DNA of 64,000 nucleotides, taken from Paenibacillus sp. V4I7 (GTDB lineage Bacteria; Bacillota; Bacilli; Paenibacillales; NBRC-103111). Positions 1 to 9,191 of the stretch are shown one piece after another. Where the stretch lies: assembly GCF_030817275.1 (NCBI RefSeq), contig NZ_JAUSZD010000002.1:3906001-3970000 (forward strand). Reading direction: 5' to 3'. Within the stretch, counting starts at the first letter, position 1. Every line of letters starts with the position of its first letter. Under the pieces are notes generated by a model. It was not told the DNA's origin and ran no database searches. It saw only the letters and a list, made by a program, of their open reading frames with translations. Position numbers and translations under genes: made by a program.

Positions 1-114
1 CTCGCACAGTACCAGGCTCAGGATCACACTGTGTACGTCGTGGATCGACAGCTCGAAGAGCTCATGCAGGGAATTGCCAAAGCTTATCGATGCCGCATCG
101 AGATGCTGCCTTAA
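1..114 (+). CDS. C-terminal end of an unidentified protein (5' truncated)
   Basis: An open frame enters from the left edge in frame 1 and stops at TAA (112-114), leaving 37 residues that end in RCRIEMLP. It is followed at once by a strong hairpin, which supports a real gene end. Too little remains to name a family. The gene faces the convergent PIN-PhoH gene. Confidence 0.55.
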   Translation, partial: LAQYQAQDHTVYVVDRQLEELMQGIAKAYRCRIEMLP

Positions 115-120
115 AACACG

Positions 121-163
121 CAAAGAAGCCCACAACCCCTTATCGGTGGTGTGGGCTTCTTGC
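121..163. terminator. Bidirectional intrinsic terminator
   Basis: A perfect 12-bp stem (AAGAAGCCCACA at 123-134 pairing with 150-161) lies between two convergent genes. It can end both the truncated plus-strand gene and the minus-strand PhoH gene, although the T tracts are short. Confidence 0.7.
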
Positions 164-168
164 ATTAT

Positions 169-1500
169 TCAGAGCAGATCGGCTGCTAATTGCGCTAGAT
201 GCGAGCGTTCACCACGCTCAAGAGTGATATGTCCACTAATACCTTCCTGCTTGAAGCGTTCAACCACATAAGTTAATCCATTACTCGATGCATCGAGATA
301 AGGATGATCAATTTGATCTGGATCGCCAAGAAGAACTATTTTACTGCCCTCTCCTACGCGGGAAACGATCGTTTTCACCTCATGCTTGGATAAGTTCTGC
401 GCTTCATCAATAATAATGAATTGGCCGGGAATCGAGCGTCCTCGAATGTACGTCAGAGCTTCCACTTGAATACTACCGAGACCTGCTAGTATTTTTTCAA
501 TGTCCCCTGGTTTTTTGGTATCAAACAGATATTCCAAATTATCATAGATCGGCTGCATCCAGGGACGCAGCTTTTCATCTTTTTCACCAGGCAGATAACC
601 AATATCCTTGCCCATTGGAACAACAGGTCGAGCAATTAGCAATTTTTTATATTTACGATCATCCTCAATCTTCATAAGGCCCGCAGCTAACGTCAGCAGC
701 GTCTTACCTGTACCCGCTTTCCCAGTAAGGGTGACGAGCGGGATGTCGTCATTGAGCAGGAGCTCAAGAGCCATTCGTTGCTGCGCGTTACGCGCGGCAA
801 TCCCCCAGATGGGATCGTTACTCATGTAGAGCGGCTCCAGCTTTTTGGCATCGGGCGTCACTTTCAATAAAGCTGATTTGGAAGAACCTAACTCATCCCG
901 TAAAATAACAAATTCGTGAGGATGCAGCATATAGCCCAAATTAAGCGATGTCACAGTCAAGAAACGGTAAGAATAAAACTCATCGATGATAGAAGGATGT
1001 ACGTATAACGTTATATATCCTGTGTACATATCCGTTTGTGCAACAATGCGATCAGTTAAATAATCCTGTGCAGGTATACCGAGGACATCTGCTTTAATAC
1101 GAACTAATGTATCTTTACTCACGATTACGACAGGTCTCGGATATTCATTAGCCTGCTCTTCTAGATGATAGTTGAGCGCGACCGCGAGAATTCGGTTATC
1201 ATTCGTTAATTCTGCAAATGTATCCTGCAGCTTCGCGAAGCTGCGATGATTGAGTTCCACTTTAATGCTGCCGCCACGATCGAGCGTGATGCCATCGGAC
1301 AAATTGCCTTTGGTTCTTAGTCCATCCAGCAATCTCGAAACATGTCTCGCATTACGGCCTATTTCGTCCGCATTTCGTTTCTTAGAATCGATTTCCTCCA
1401 ACACCACGGCGGGTATGACTACTTCATTATCTTCGAACGCGAATAAAGCATTAGGGTCCTGAAGCAGAACATTGGTATCCAACACGTAAATTTTTTTCAT
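169..1500 (-). CDS. ylaK: PIN domain-PhoH family ATPase (YlaK/PhoH2-like)
   Basis: 443 residues from the ATG at 1500, chosen because GGGAGGGG lies just upstream; the open frame extends 25 codons further without family-like sequence. The N-terminal PIN domain starts with YVLDTNVLLQDP and carries acidic residues typical of PIN nucleases. The C-terminal PhoH P-loop domain has Walker A GKAGTGKT (about residues 260-267) and Walker B IIIDEAQN (about 362-369). Known family: PhoH2 proteins couple a PIN RNase to an ATPase and are thought to unwind and cut RNA. The neighbourhood (YlaJ-like lipoprotein, YlaH, TypA) matches the B. subtilis yla region. A second PhoH without PIN lies at 45932-46897. Confidence 0.9.
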   Translation of the reverse strand: MKKIYVLDTNVLLQDPNALFAFEDNEVVIPAVVLEEIDSKKRNADEIGRNARHVSRLLDGLRTKGNLSDGITLDRGGSIKVELNHRSFAKLQDTFAELTNDNRILAVALNYHLEEQANEYPRPVVIVSKDTLVRIKADVLGIPAQDYLTDRIVAQTDMYTGYITLYVHPSIIDEFYSYRFLTVTSLNLGYMLHPHEFVILRDELGSSKSALLKVTPDAKKLEPLYMSNDPIWGIAARNAQQRMALELLLNDDIPLVTLTGKAGTGKTLLTLAAGLMKIEDDRKYKKLLIARPVVPMGKDIGYLPGEKDEKLRPWMQPIYDNLEYLFDTKKPGDIEKILAGLGSIQVEALTYIRGRSIPGQFIIIDEAQNLSKHEVKTIVSRVGEGSKIVLLGDPDQIDHPYLDASSNGLTYVVERFKQEGISGHITLERGERSHLAQLAADLL

Positions 1501-1613
1501 TGGTGTGTCCCCTCCCAGATTTGGCGTTAGATCATTGGTTATATTAAATACATACAACCTAGCTGTGCCGGACAAACTAAACGCGAGATTTAGGAAAGAA
1601 AGGAACGATTCAA

Positions 1614-2159
1614 GTGAGACTATTGTGCGTAGTTATAGTATTTCTGACCCTCGCGGTTGGCTGTAGTCAAGCGCCGAAAAGTGGTGCCCCCTCTCAAGAT
1701 CCGAATCAAAATCAAGTAAAAGTTCAACAAATCGCCCCACAAAAGCTCGAGATAAAAGATTCAAAGGCTGTTGCAGAACGTTTGGAAAACTTAGCCACCA
1801 GTATCCCTCAGGTTGAAAGCGCGCACTGCGTCGTCTTCGGTGATACCGCCGTTGTCGGTATCAACATTAAGAAGGATTTGGATCGCGCAAAAGTCGGCAC
1901 CGTTAAGTATTCGGTAGCTGAAGCGCTCAAGAAAGATCCATACGGAGTTAACGCCATTGTTACAGCAGATTTGGACTTAGATCAACGCTTGCGCAACATT
2001 CGGGATAACATCCAAGCAGGAAGACCGATTACCGGATTCGCTGAGCAAATGGCAGATATCATGGGCCGTGTAATGCCTCAGCTGCCGCGTGATATTCGCA
2101 ATATGCCAGATAATGCAGGACCTAAGGACGCGAATCAGGCGGGAAATCCAAACCCGTAA
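1614..2159 (+). CDS. YhcN/YlaJ family sporulation lipoprotein
   Basis: 181 residues starting at GTG 1614, with AGGAAAGAAAGGAA upstream. The N-terminal hydrophobic segment ends in the lipobox LAVGC, so the mature protein should be a lipoprotein anchored at Cys17. The body (ENLATSIPQVESAHCVVFGDTAVVGI...) is the YhcN/YlaJ domain, known from Bacillus spore-membrane lipoproteins that affect spore outgrowth. The Pro/Asn-rich tail looks disordered. It is divergent from the PhoH gene, as expected for the yla neighbourhood, and ends in an intrinsic terminator. Confidence 0.85.
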   Translation: MRLLCVVIVFLTLAVGCSQAPKSGAPSQDPNQNQVKVQQIAPQKLEIKDSKAVAERLENLATSIPQVESAHCVVFGDTAVVGINIKKDLDRAKVGTVKYSVAEALKKDPYGVNAIVTADLDLDQRLRNIRDNIQAGRPITGFAEQMADIMGRVMPQLPRDIRNMPDNAGPKDANQAGNPNP

Positions 2160-2175
2160 TCCACTGAAGATAACA

Positions 2176-2212
2176 AAAAGCCTGACTGCATACGCAGATC
2201 TAGGCTTTTTTT
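2176..2212 (+). terminator. Intrinsic terminator of the YhcN/YlaJ gene
   Basis: AAAAGCCT pairs with AGGCTTTT around a short spacer, followed by a T run. It overlaps the 3' end of the convergent 47-residue ORF, so the two transcripts share this site. Confidence 0.8.
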
Positions 2213-2343
2213 ATCGCATCAAAAACTCGGCCGACTGGATTTACAGTGACTCGGCTTGCACAAGTTTTCTCATATTCAGGCTCGGTCATCATTTGGGCGC
2301 GATCCATCCATTGCTTCGGTAAAGCTGTGTTGTGTTCAGCCAT
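2200..2343 (-). CDS. Small hypothetical protein (47 aa)
   Basis: ATG at 2343 is preceded by a full AGGAGG Shine-Dalgarno 9 nt upstream, and the frame runs 47 codons to TAG (2200-2202). The product begins MAEHNTALPKQWMDRAQ, is polar, and has no membrane segment or signal peptide. No family was recognised. The strong ribosome binding site and the otherwise empty gap support a real gene. Its 3' end lies inside the terminator of the convergent lipoprotein gene. Confidence 0.6.
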   Translation of the reverse strand: MAEHNTALPKQWMDRAQMMTEPEYEKTCASRVTVNPVGRVFDAIKKA

Positions 2344-2523
2344 ATCGCTTGCGCCTCCTACTAGGTGGTTGAAAACGCTCCTTACACTTACAGTATATCA
2401 TAGCCGGTGGCAAGCGTTCCACCCTTATGTATCTATTTTCGATTCATGCGAACACTCCTTTTTCAACCAGATATACCTTAGTGTACGTCGGTTTAAAAAA
2501 GTTATGTCGTCAAACATGAACGT

Positions 2524-2805
2524 CTATTGATTATTGTAAATCGGATTCGAATTAATATCATTAAGCAGCTTTTCCGCCGATTCACGATCAAAGCTTTGTC
2601 TGCTCTTGATATTTTCTTGTTCATAGGCGATGTGAATTTTCATCCGATCTGATTCGTCCACAATTTCCATATGACTGACTCCATGATCTTCATGCAATAT
2701 AAGCGCAAAAAAATCAAGCGTCTCTTTGGCCGCTTCGTCATCCGGTCTTGCTTGACTTACAATATGCATTTGCAGCCAATTAAAAAAGGCGTCTTGCAGT
2801 TTCAT
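2524..2805 (-). CDS. Hypothetical protein (93 aa)
   Basis: 93 residues beginning MKLQDAFFNWLQMHIV, acidic, with no signal or membrane segment. The start follows the upstream gene's stop by two bases, with AGAGAGGA inside that gene's end acting as ribosome binding site, so the two are translationally coupled. The short helical start followed by alternating strand-like segments could be a small alpha/beta fold. Family not recognised. Confidence 0.75.
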   Translation of the reverse strand: MKLQDAFFNWLQMHIVSQARPDDEAAKETLDFFALILHEDHGVSHMEIVDESDRMKIHIAYEQENIKSRQSFDRESAEKLLNDINSNPIYNNQ

Positions 2806-2807
2806 TT

Positions 2808-3239
2808 TTAACGCCCGTCCTCTCTAAGTAAAATAACATCGCAGCCTAATTCCAGCCAACGAAGCCATTGATTTTTCCAAATGATTTGCTGTGCTTCTAA
2901 AGCGCTGTCATCTAACGATGACACCAAATCCAAAGCCTCCTCTCGCTTCAGGAGACGATCTAGAAAGGCTTCTGCACAATGAGATAAATGATAAGGGTCA
3001 CCATCAAATACAATGGCATCAGAATGCGTTAAATCAAGTTCTACGAGCTCTGAACCACATATCTCTTCATCGTCGCTTAACAGCAGACTAGCTTTAAACA
3101 TAGATAGCAATCTGGGGTGTCTACCATTCGCTAATTCACGGAAAGCTTCCAACTTCGTGACTGGAGAGCAATCCAAGCGATCAGCCCCCAACACCAGAGG
3201 AGAGTAGCCTGCAATCGGAACTAACCAGTATCGAGTCAT
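2808..3239 (-). CDS. Hypothetical protein (143 aa)
   Basis: 143 residues from ATG 3239, with AGGAGGGG 4 nt upstream. Soluble, Leu-rich and acidic (GDPYHLSHCAEAFLDRLLKREEALDLV); no motif of a known enzyme was found. First gene of a two-gene unit with the 93-residue protein, in the yla region between ylaH and the lipoprotein gene. Both genes appear lineage-specific, which is inference from not recognising them. Confidence 0.75.
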   Translation of the reverse strand: MTRYWLVPIAGYSPLVLGADRLDCSPVTKLEAFRELANGRHPRLLSMFKASLLLSDDEEICGSELVELDLTHSDAIVFDGDPYHLSHCAEAFLDRLLKREEALDLVSSLDDSALEAQQIIWKNQWLRWLELGCDVILLREDGR

Positions 3240-3324
3240 TCGCCCCTCCTAAGAGTTTTGCTTTAGCAAAACTATCATCGTAAGCATATTCTGAGTTTTT
3301 GCAAGAATATATTCATTGATAGCA

Positions 3325-3618
3325 TTAAGTTGGTCTATTGCCGCTTCTTTTCTCGATGAAATACCGAATACGAACAAGAAACATTAACGATATGGCAACA
3401 GCCAGACAGAGCACAATAGGTAGTCCTACAATTTGAAAAACAAGCAGCATAACCGATCCAATGGCCAGCAGCACATAGATGACAGCTGTCTTGAGAACCG
3501 GCAATTTACGTGTCCGGAAAACTTTGTTATACACATAAGACATGAATATAAAGATTAACAGGTAAGTGATGTACAGGTGATTTCCAAACCACTCGTTCAA
3601 GGCAGTCAACACATACAC
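3325..3618 (-). CDS. ylaH: YlaH-like membrane protein
   Basis: 97 residues with about three membrane segments (YITYLLIFIFMSYVY, AVIYVLLAIGSVMLLVF, PIVLCLAVAISLMFL). Its position directly downstream of typA on the same strand is that of ylaH in B. subtilis. Function unknown. The start is uncertain: GTG 3618 sits almost on top of the only GGAG, so GTG 3612 or TTG 3609 may be the true start. Confidence 0.75.
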   Translation of the reverse strand: MYVLTALNEWFGNHLYITYLLIFIFMSYVYNKVFRTRKLPVLKTAVIYVLLAIGSVMLLVFQIVGLPIVLCLAVAISLMFLVRIRYFIEKRSGNRPT

Positions 3619-3731
3619 TCCATTTCATTAAAAAAATAAATTCAACTACCATTATCCCTCAAAATTACAAATAAATAAAGGGAAATGCGGCATTATAGCC
3701 CACATTTCCCATATTTCGAACACTTTGTGAA

Positions 3732-5573
3732 TTACACGTTAGCTTCAGCCGTTTTGCGGTGTTTCTCAGCACGCTCGCGCTCGCTTTTGTTCAAAATCTT
3801 TTTGCGAATACGAACGGATTTCGGTGTAATTTCACAATATTCATCATCGTTCAAATACTCAAGCGCTTGCTCCAAAGAGTACATACGAGGAGTTTTCATT
3901 TTTACAGTTTCTTCTTTGTTCGCGGAACGGATGTTGTTTACCGCTTTTTCCTTACAGATGTTAACGATGATATCATTGTCGCGCGTATGCTCACCAACGA
4001 CCATGCCTTCGTAAACTTCCGTTTGTGGATGAACGAACAAGATACCGCGATCTTCTACGGAAAGGATTCCGTATAATGTAGATACACCAGATTCGCTGGA
4101 AACAAGTACGCCTTCATGACGTCCGCCAACACCAGCTCCTTGGTATGGACCATAGCTGTCAAAAGCATGGTTCATAATACCGTAGCCGCGAGTTAACGTT
4201 AAGAAGTTCGTTCTGTAACCGATCAAACCACGTGCAGGGATTAAGAACTCAAGACGAACGTTACCGCTGCCGTTATTGATCATGTTGACCATCTCCGCTT
4301 TACGGGAACCCAAGCTCTCCATAACGGAACCCATGCTGTCTTCTGGAACGTCGATGATTAGACGCTCGATCGGCTCCATTTTTTGACCGTCGATTTGACG
4401 AATGATAACTTCTGGTTTGGAAACTTGCAATTCAAAACCTTCACGGCGCATGTTTTCAATCAAAATACCTAAGTGAAGCTCACCGCGGCCAGATACGACG
4501 AAAGCATCTGGGCTATCTGTATCTTCAACGCGCAAACTTACGTCTGTTTCAAGCTCTTTGTAAAGACGCTCGCGAATTTTACGGGAAGTTACCCATTTCC
4601 CTTCGCGCCCTGCGAATGGTGAGTTATTTACGATAAATGTCATTTGCAGCGTTGGCTCATCAATTTTCAAGACTGGCAATGCTTCCGGATTCGCAGGATC
4701 TGCTACCGTTTCACCAATATTGATATCTTTGATCCCTGCAATGGCAATAATGTCCCCTGCAGCTGCTTCTTCGATCTCGATACGTTTCAAGCCTGTGAAA
4801 CCGAAAAGTTTCTCGATTCTAGCTTGCTTCTGACCGCCTTCGCGCGTCATAACAGCAACAGTTTGACCTTGACGAATTTTACCACGGTTCACACGGCCTA
4901 CGCCGATACGACCCAAATACTCATTGTAATCCATCAATGTAACAAGGAACTGAAGCGGTTGATCCACATCTTCCGTTGGAGCTGGAATGTGACTAACAAT
5001 CGTCTCATAAATAGCTTCCATGTTGTCATCTTGTTTCTCAGCATCAAGACTTGATGTACCTTGTAGTGCGGAAGCATATACAACGTGGAAATCAAGCTGC
5101 TCATCCGTAGCGCCTAGTTCAATGAAAAGGTCAAGAACTTCGTCTACAACTTCTTGCGGACGCGCGTTCGGGCGGTCAATTTTGTTAACAACAACAACTG
5201 GAGAAAGGTTGCTTTCTAATGCTTTACGTAGAACGAACTTCGTTTGCGGCATGGTGCCTTCGAAAGCATCAACAACCAGCAAAACGCCGTCTACCATTTT
5301 CATGATACGCTCTACTTCACCACCGAAATCGGCATGTCCAGGTGTATCCACGATGTTAATCAGGTAATCTTTATAATTAATTGCTGTATTTTTTGCAAGA
5401 ATGGTAATACCGCGTTCTCTCTCGAGATCGTTGGAGTCCATCGCTCTCTCTTGAATAGCCTCGTTCTCGCGGAATGTTCCGGATTGTTGAAGTAATTTAT
5501 CTACGAGTGTCGTTTTACCGTGGTCAACGTGTGCGATAATTGCAATATTGCGAATCTTGTCTCTTGCGTGCAT
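3732..5573 (-). CDS. typA: Translational GTPase TypA/BipA
   Basis: 613 residues from ATG 5573, preferred over the TTG three codons upstream because AGAGAGGG lies 10 nt before it. G motifs are visible: [10 protein letters not shown] (G1), RGITI (G2), [12 protein letters not shown] (G3), NKIDRP (G4). Elongation-factor domains 2, 3 and 5 and the BipA C-terminal domain ([20 protein letters not shown]) follow. Full length for the family. TypA is a ribosome-binding GTPase that aids 50S assembly and growth at low temperature. Downstream ylaH is co-oriented. Confidence 0.97.
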   Translation of the reverse strand: MHARDKIRNIAIIAHVDHGKTTLVDKLLQQSGTFRENEAIQERAMDSNDLERERGITILAKNTAINYKDYLINIVDTPGHADFGGEVERIMKMVDGVLLVVDAFEGTMPQTKFVLRKALESNLSPVVVVNKIDRPNARPQEVVDEVLDLFIELGATDEQLDFHVVYASALQGTSSLDAEKQDDNMEAIYETIVSHIPAPTEDVDQPLQFLVTLMDYNEYLGRIGVGRVNRGKIRQGQTVAVMTREGGQKQARIEKLFGFTGLKRIEIEEAAAGDIIAIAGIKDINIGETVADPANPEALPVLKIDEPTLQMTFIVNNSPFAGREGKWVTSRKIRERLYKELETDVSLRVEDTDSPDAFVVSGRGELHLGILIENMRREGFELQVSKPEVIIRQIDGQKMEPIERLIIDVPEDSMGSVMESLGSRKAEMVNMINNGSGNVRLEFLIPARGLIGYRTNFLTLTRGYGIMNHAFDSYGPYQGAGVGGRHEGVLVSSESGVSTLYGILSVEDRGILFVHPQTEVYEGMVVGEHTRDNDIIVNICKEKAVNNIRSANKEETVKMKTPRMYSLEQALEYLNDDEYCEITPKSVRIRKKILNKSERERAEKHRKTAEANV

Positions 5574-5615
5574 GAATGTCAAACCCTCTCTACCCTATAA
5601 TTTTCGTCTCTGTTC

Positions 5616-5650
5616 ATAAAACAAGCGTCGGACGAAAGCGCCGACGCTTG
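5616..5650 (-). terminator. Intrinsic terminator upstream of typA
   Basis: A 10-bp perfect stem CAAGCGTCGG/CCGACGCTTG with a 9-nt loop, followed on the minus strand by TTTTATG. It should end the membrane-protein transcript (5738-6220) and isolate typA. Confidence 0.7.
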
Positions 5651-5737
5651 ACATTTACACTTATTATACGCAGTTTCTCGACATTATGCAAGGTAAATGC
5701 CGATCTACATAAAACTTTTACAAATAAATGCCTGAAA

Positions 5738-6220
5738 TTACCACGCATTTCGCTTGCGGAAAATCATGACAAGTCCAGCTACTACAAGGATCAAAGCGAT
5801 TACATAGATCCCTAAATGGATTAGTAGAGTTAACCCGAAACATACAGCTGAAATGATTCCCAGCACCATAGCGCCTATCAAAACACCGCGATCACTTCCA
5901 CGATCGAACAAGTGCATCTCATACAATCCGATGGCTACACCAAGAATGAATCCCGGCCACAAATAGCTCATTGAACCCCAACCAAATATATTGCAGTAAA
6001 AGAACATGATTGCGTAAGTCGTTAATATACCTCCAGGTACAAGAACGCCTGCGGGCAGTGATCGATTAAAGAAGAATACGTGGAACAGCAGCCCAGGAAT
6101 GAGTAAAACTAGCGGCCAGAAGAACGAAAGAAGAACATGGAAAAAACCTAATTTACCTAGAAGCAATAGGGCGGCCAGGCCAATTAACAGGATACCAATG
6201 GAGTAGCTATTTCTAGCCAT
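5738..6220 (-). CDS. LiaI/LiaF-like transmembrane protein
   Basis: 160 residues from ATG 6220 (GGAGGGG upstream). Hydrophobic throughout, with about five or six membrane segments. The start MARNSYSIGILLIGLAALLLLGKLGFF resembles the N-terminal membrane region of LiaF/LiaI-type envelope-stress proteins. No soluble domain follows, so it is a membrane-only member of that loose group. Single gene, closed by the hairpin before typA. Function not known. Confidence 0.7.
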   Translation of the reverse strand: MARNSYSIGILLIGLAALLLLGKLGFFHVLLSFFWPLVLLIPGLLFHVFFFNRSLPAGVLVPGGILTTYAIMFFYCNIFGWGSMSYLWPGFILGVAIGLYEMHLFDRGSDRGVLIGAMVLGIISAVCFGLTLLIHLGIYVIALILVVAGLVMIFRKRNAW

Positions 6221-6320
6221 TCAAATCCCCTCCTAATTCACTTGTCACTAAGGGATCAACTTCGACACCCTTCAACAAATAGTTTATCGTACCTGGCGAG
6301 AAATTGCTAGGTGCTTGGCG

Positions 6321-9191
6321 CTATTTGCGGCCTCGCCGTTTGGCTTCGAGCAAACGGCTCATGCTGTCCGGCGGCGCACTATTCGGCGCCGGGGGTACGG
6401 GCTCTGGAGCAGCTTCGCGCTGCTCCAAGGTAGGCCGCGGCGGTGCAGCCACGGCTGGTGATGGAGCGCTGCCTACGGCAGAGCGCTCGTTCTTACGCTG
6501 CAGCTTGTGCTCCGCAAGCTGCTTGCGCTCGCGGAGACGCGCCAGCGGCGTCTCCGCCTGCTGTGGCTGGCCCGCAGGAGCGGCCAGCCTCCACGCGAAC
6601 GCCCGGGCCCACAGGCCGGGCGGCAGAGCCACGCGCCGCGCTGCGATGTCCATCAGCAGCAGCGCGAGCGCCGCCATCAGCAGGTACTCGCTGATGGGGG
6701 TCAATCGCTTCTGCGCGGCAGAAGCGAAGGCGAAGGCTTCCTCCGGATGCTCTAACGAGAGCATCCGGCCGCCTGTAAGCTCAGCAAGCTGTTGGAGCTT
6801 ACTGAGGCCCTGTCCGTCCGTGATCCGATATTCCGGAGAATAAGGAATCACGAAGCCGGAAGTCGAGCTGCCGATGACCCGCTTCTCGGCCCCCTCTTCG
6901 CTGCCGGCTGCGAGCAGTTCTGTCTTGGCGATATAAACGCCTGACTTATCCACAGATAGCTGTGCTGAATATTCACCAGGTGCTGTGGACGTAAAATGGA
7001 TCTCTTGCGAGCCGAGAGATTCATCCGTAACGATAGCTCGAAGTTCCCCTTGTTCACCAAGAGAACCATCAAGTGTGATATGTCCACTTTTGGCTTCTAA
7101 GGTCATCTCACGACCTGCCAAATGCCCGTTGAGCTCCAGCGGAGACGATTCAAATTGCGGAAACGTCCACTTTATCATGCCAGTAAGCACTTGTGAAAAG
7201 GCTGGCCATGTTACCCAGTTCGCCGACCACGCTCCTGTCACATCACTTGTCCATGCGACAGAGCGCCCAGAACCATACTGCCATCTCGCTAGAATAGGAT
7301 CAGGTTCCGGGCTTGTGAGTACCACTTCAGCAGCCTCTTTAGGGGTTGTGGCAATATATCCGTTTAGCGAAGGCAGTCCTTGCCCCAAAAAGCTATGCCA
7401 GTCTGTCCCTCCTGCTAAAGCTGGAACGAAAGGCTGGTTAACCACATACGTACGTGATATCAGAACCGCTTCTCGGCTAAAAATCGCCGGGATTGTCGTC
7501 TGATCCACAGCCGCGTAATACCTCCCCTTCGCCAAATCAGCTAGCTGCTTCAGCAGCGATTGATCCGCATCTGTTCCGATGGCAACAGTGGACATCGTGA
7601 TATTCTCTTTTTGCATATCGGCGGTCAACGCATCATAGCTCTGAGTCGTGGAGGATTGTCCGTCAGTCAACAAAATAATATGTTTACGCTGAGCTTCCAC
7701 TTTGGAAAGCTTGGCGAATGCTTCCACTACGGCTGTATAAATCTCCGTTCCGCCATCAGCGGGTATCGCATTAATCTTCTGGATGACGCCTGATTTATCA
7801 CTTAGCTTCTGCGGTTCTACATACCAATGTGGGGAAGAATCGAATCCAAGTACCCCAAGCGTATCTTTTTCCCTGAGTAAGTCGACTGTCCGCGAAGCGG
7901 CTTCCTGAGCCAGCTTCATTTTTTCACCTGACATACTGCCCGATTTATCCATAACAAGTACAATCCCGAGTGAAGGTATCTCCCGCTTCCCGCGTAGGTC
8001 CATATAAACAGGAAGAGCACGCTCGATCGGCGTTTTGAAATAACCTCCCAATCCATAGCTGTTATCTCCCCCAAGCATAACCAACCCTACGCTGTAATCT
8101 CGGACAGCCTGCTCCATCATTTCCATTTTCAATTGTGGAATTTGAGTGGCAGCAACATTGTTTAAAATGATACTTTCATAACGGGTATACGTTACAAAAT
8201 CATTGGAAAGCAGCTCAGGTTCTATCGTTTCAAACGGAATAAGTGCGGACTGCAGTGCTCCCTCCACATTTTTGGAGATACCTGCTTTCCCTTCTACAAT
8301 CAGTACTTTCGGAGGACCTTCTACTTGACTGAATACATAATGCGCATTATTGGCCGACTGCTCATCCCCTTCCAAATACACTTCCGCTCGATACCGATGA
8401 AAACCTGGTTCCTTTGCAAGCGATTGAAAGGCGAATCTGTTCTCCCCTTTATTCAGTTGAACCGACCCAGCTGTCATTTCTCGATTGTCCTCAAAAACAC
8501 GTAATTGAGCCACCCCAGTGCTTGTAGACCGGATGACTACCTCCAACGTATATGCTTCTGCTTGATACAATTTATCTGGAACACGAACCGCTTCAATGGA
8601 GGCGTCTTTTCGCTCTTTGGCAGCGAGAGGGACCACATCTACTTGGATACCGCGGTCACGCAGCAGTTTACCTTGTCGCAATACGTCACCCACATTTTCT
8701 TCACCATCCGACATTAAAATAATACGGCCGGATTTTCCGTTCGTAAGCAGTCCAGAAGCAAGCTGTAAGCCCGAGGCTATATCTGAAAATTGGGTGTTCG
8801 TTTGGGCTGTAAACTGAAATCTGTTCATCTCTCTGGCATCCAGCGACTTCTCTACGGAAGCTTTAAGGGCCATCGAAACGACTCCCGCCTCGTCCTTCTC
8901 GGAAGAACGTGCTTTGACAGCTTCGCGAATCCACTCAGCTTCCTTCATTTCTTCTTTCACACTATCAGATCGATCGATCGTGAATACGATGCTTTTATGA
9001 TTTACCCTTGTATACAGTTGGGTTTCCGCAAGCGCGAGGATCAGAAGAAAGAAGACAGAGGTTCGCAGAGAAACAACAAGCTTCTTTCGCCCGCCTTGTA
9101 GACGGTGTAAGCTTTTCCATAGCCAGACCACATAAAAAGGAAGAAGTAGAATCAGCAGCAAGGCGGGCAAAAATTCAAACTGAATACCCAC
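6321..9191 (-). CDS. Membrane protein with two VWA domains and a GATase-like region
   Basis: 956 residues from GTG 9191, with GGGAGG 9 nt upstream inside the preceding gene (17-bp overlap). Two N-terminal membrane segments lie at about 8-25 and 44-60. A first VWA-like domain has D73-R-S75-D-S77. A glutamine-amidotransferase-like region lies at about 290-400, then a canonical VWA with MIDAS D415-S417-S419. One more hydrophobic segment precedes a basic, Pro/Ala-rich cytoplasmic tail encoded by noticeably GC-rich DNA. Known relatives sit beside MoxR/DUF58/BatA genes. Likely a metal-dependent adhesion or scaffold protein of the envelope; substrate unknown. Confidence 0.85.
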   Translation of the reverse strand: MGIQFEFLPALLLILLLPFYVVWLWKSLHRLQGGRKKLVVSLRTSVFFLLILALAETQLYTRVNHKSIVFTIDRSDSVKEEMKEAEWIREAVKARSSEKDEAGVVSMALKASVEKSLDAREMNRFQFTAQTNTQFSDIASGLQLASGLLTNGKSGRIILMSDGEENVGDVLRQGKLLRDRGIQVDVVPLAAKERKDASIEAVRVPDKLYQAEAYTLEVVIRSTSTGVAQLRVFEDNREMTAGSVQLNKGENRFAFQSLAKEPGFHRYRAEVYLEGDEQSANNAHYVFSQVEGPPKVLIVEGKAGISKNVEGALQSALIPFETIEPELLSNDFVTYTRYESIILNNVAATQIPQLKMEMMEQAVRDYSVGLVMLGGDNSYGLGGYFKTPIERALPVYMDLRGKREIPSLGIVLVMDKSGSMSGEKMKLAQEAASRTVDLLREKDTLGVLGFDSSPHWYVEPQKLSDKSGVIQKINAIPADGGTEIYTAVVEAFAKLSKVEAQRKHIILLTDGQSSTTQSYDALTADMQKENITMSTVAIGTDADQSLLKQLADLAKGRYYAAVDQTTIPAIFSREAVLISRTYVVNQPFVPALAGGTDWHSFLGQGLPSLNGYIATTPKEAAEVVLTSPEPDPILARWQYGSGRSVAWTSDVTGAWSANWVTWPAFSQVLTGMIKWTFPQFESSPLELNGHLAGREMTLEAKSGHITLDGSLGEQGELRAIVTDESLGSQEIHFTSTAPGEYSAQLSVDKSGVYIAKTELLAAGSEEGAEKRVIGSSTSGFVIPYSPEYRITDGQGLSKLQQLAELTGGRMLSLEHPEEAFAFASAAQKRLTPISEYLLMAALALLLMDIAARRVALPPGLWARAFAWRLAAPAGQPQQAETPLARLRERKQLAEHKLQRKNERSAVGSAPSPAVAAPPRPTLEQREAAPEPVPPAPNSAPPDSMSRLLEAKRRGRK

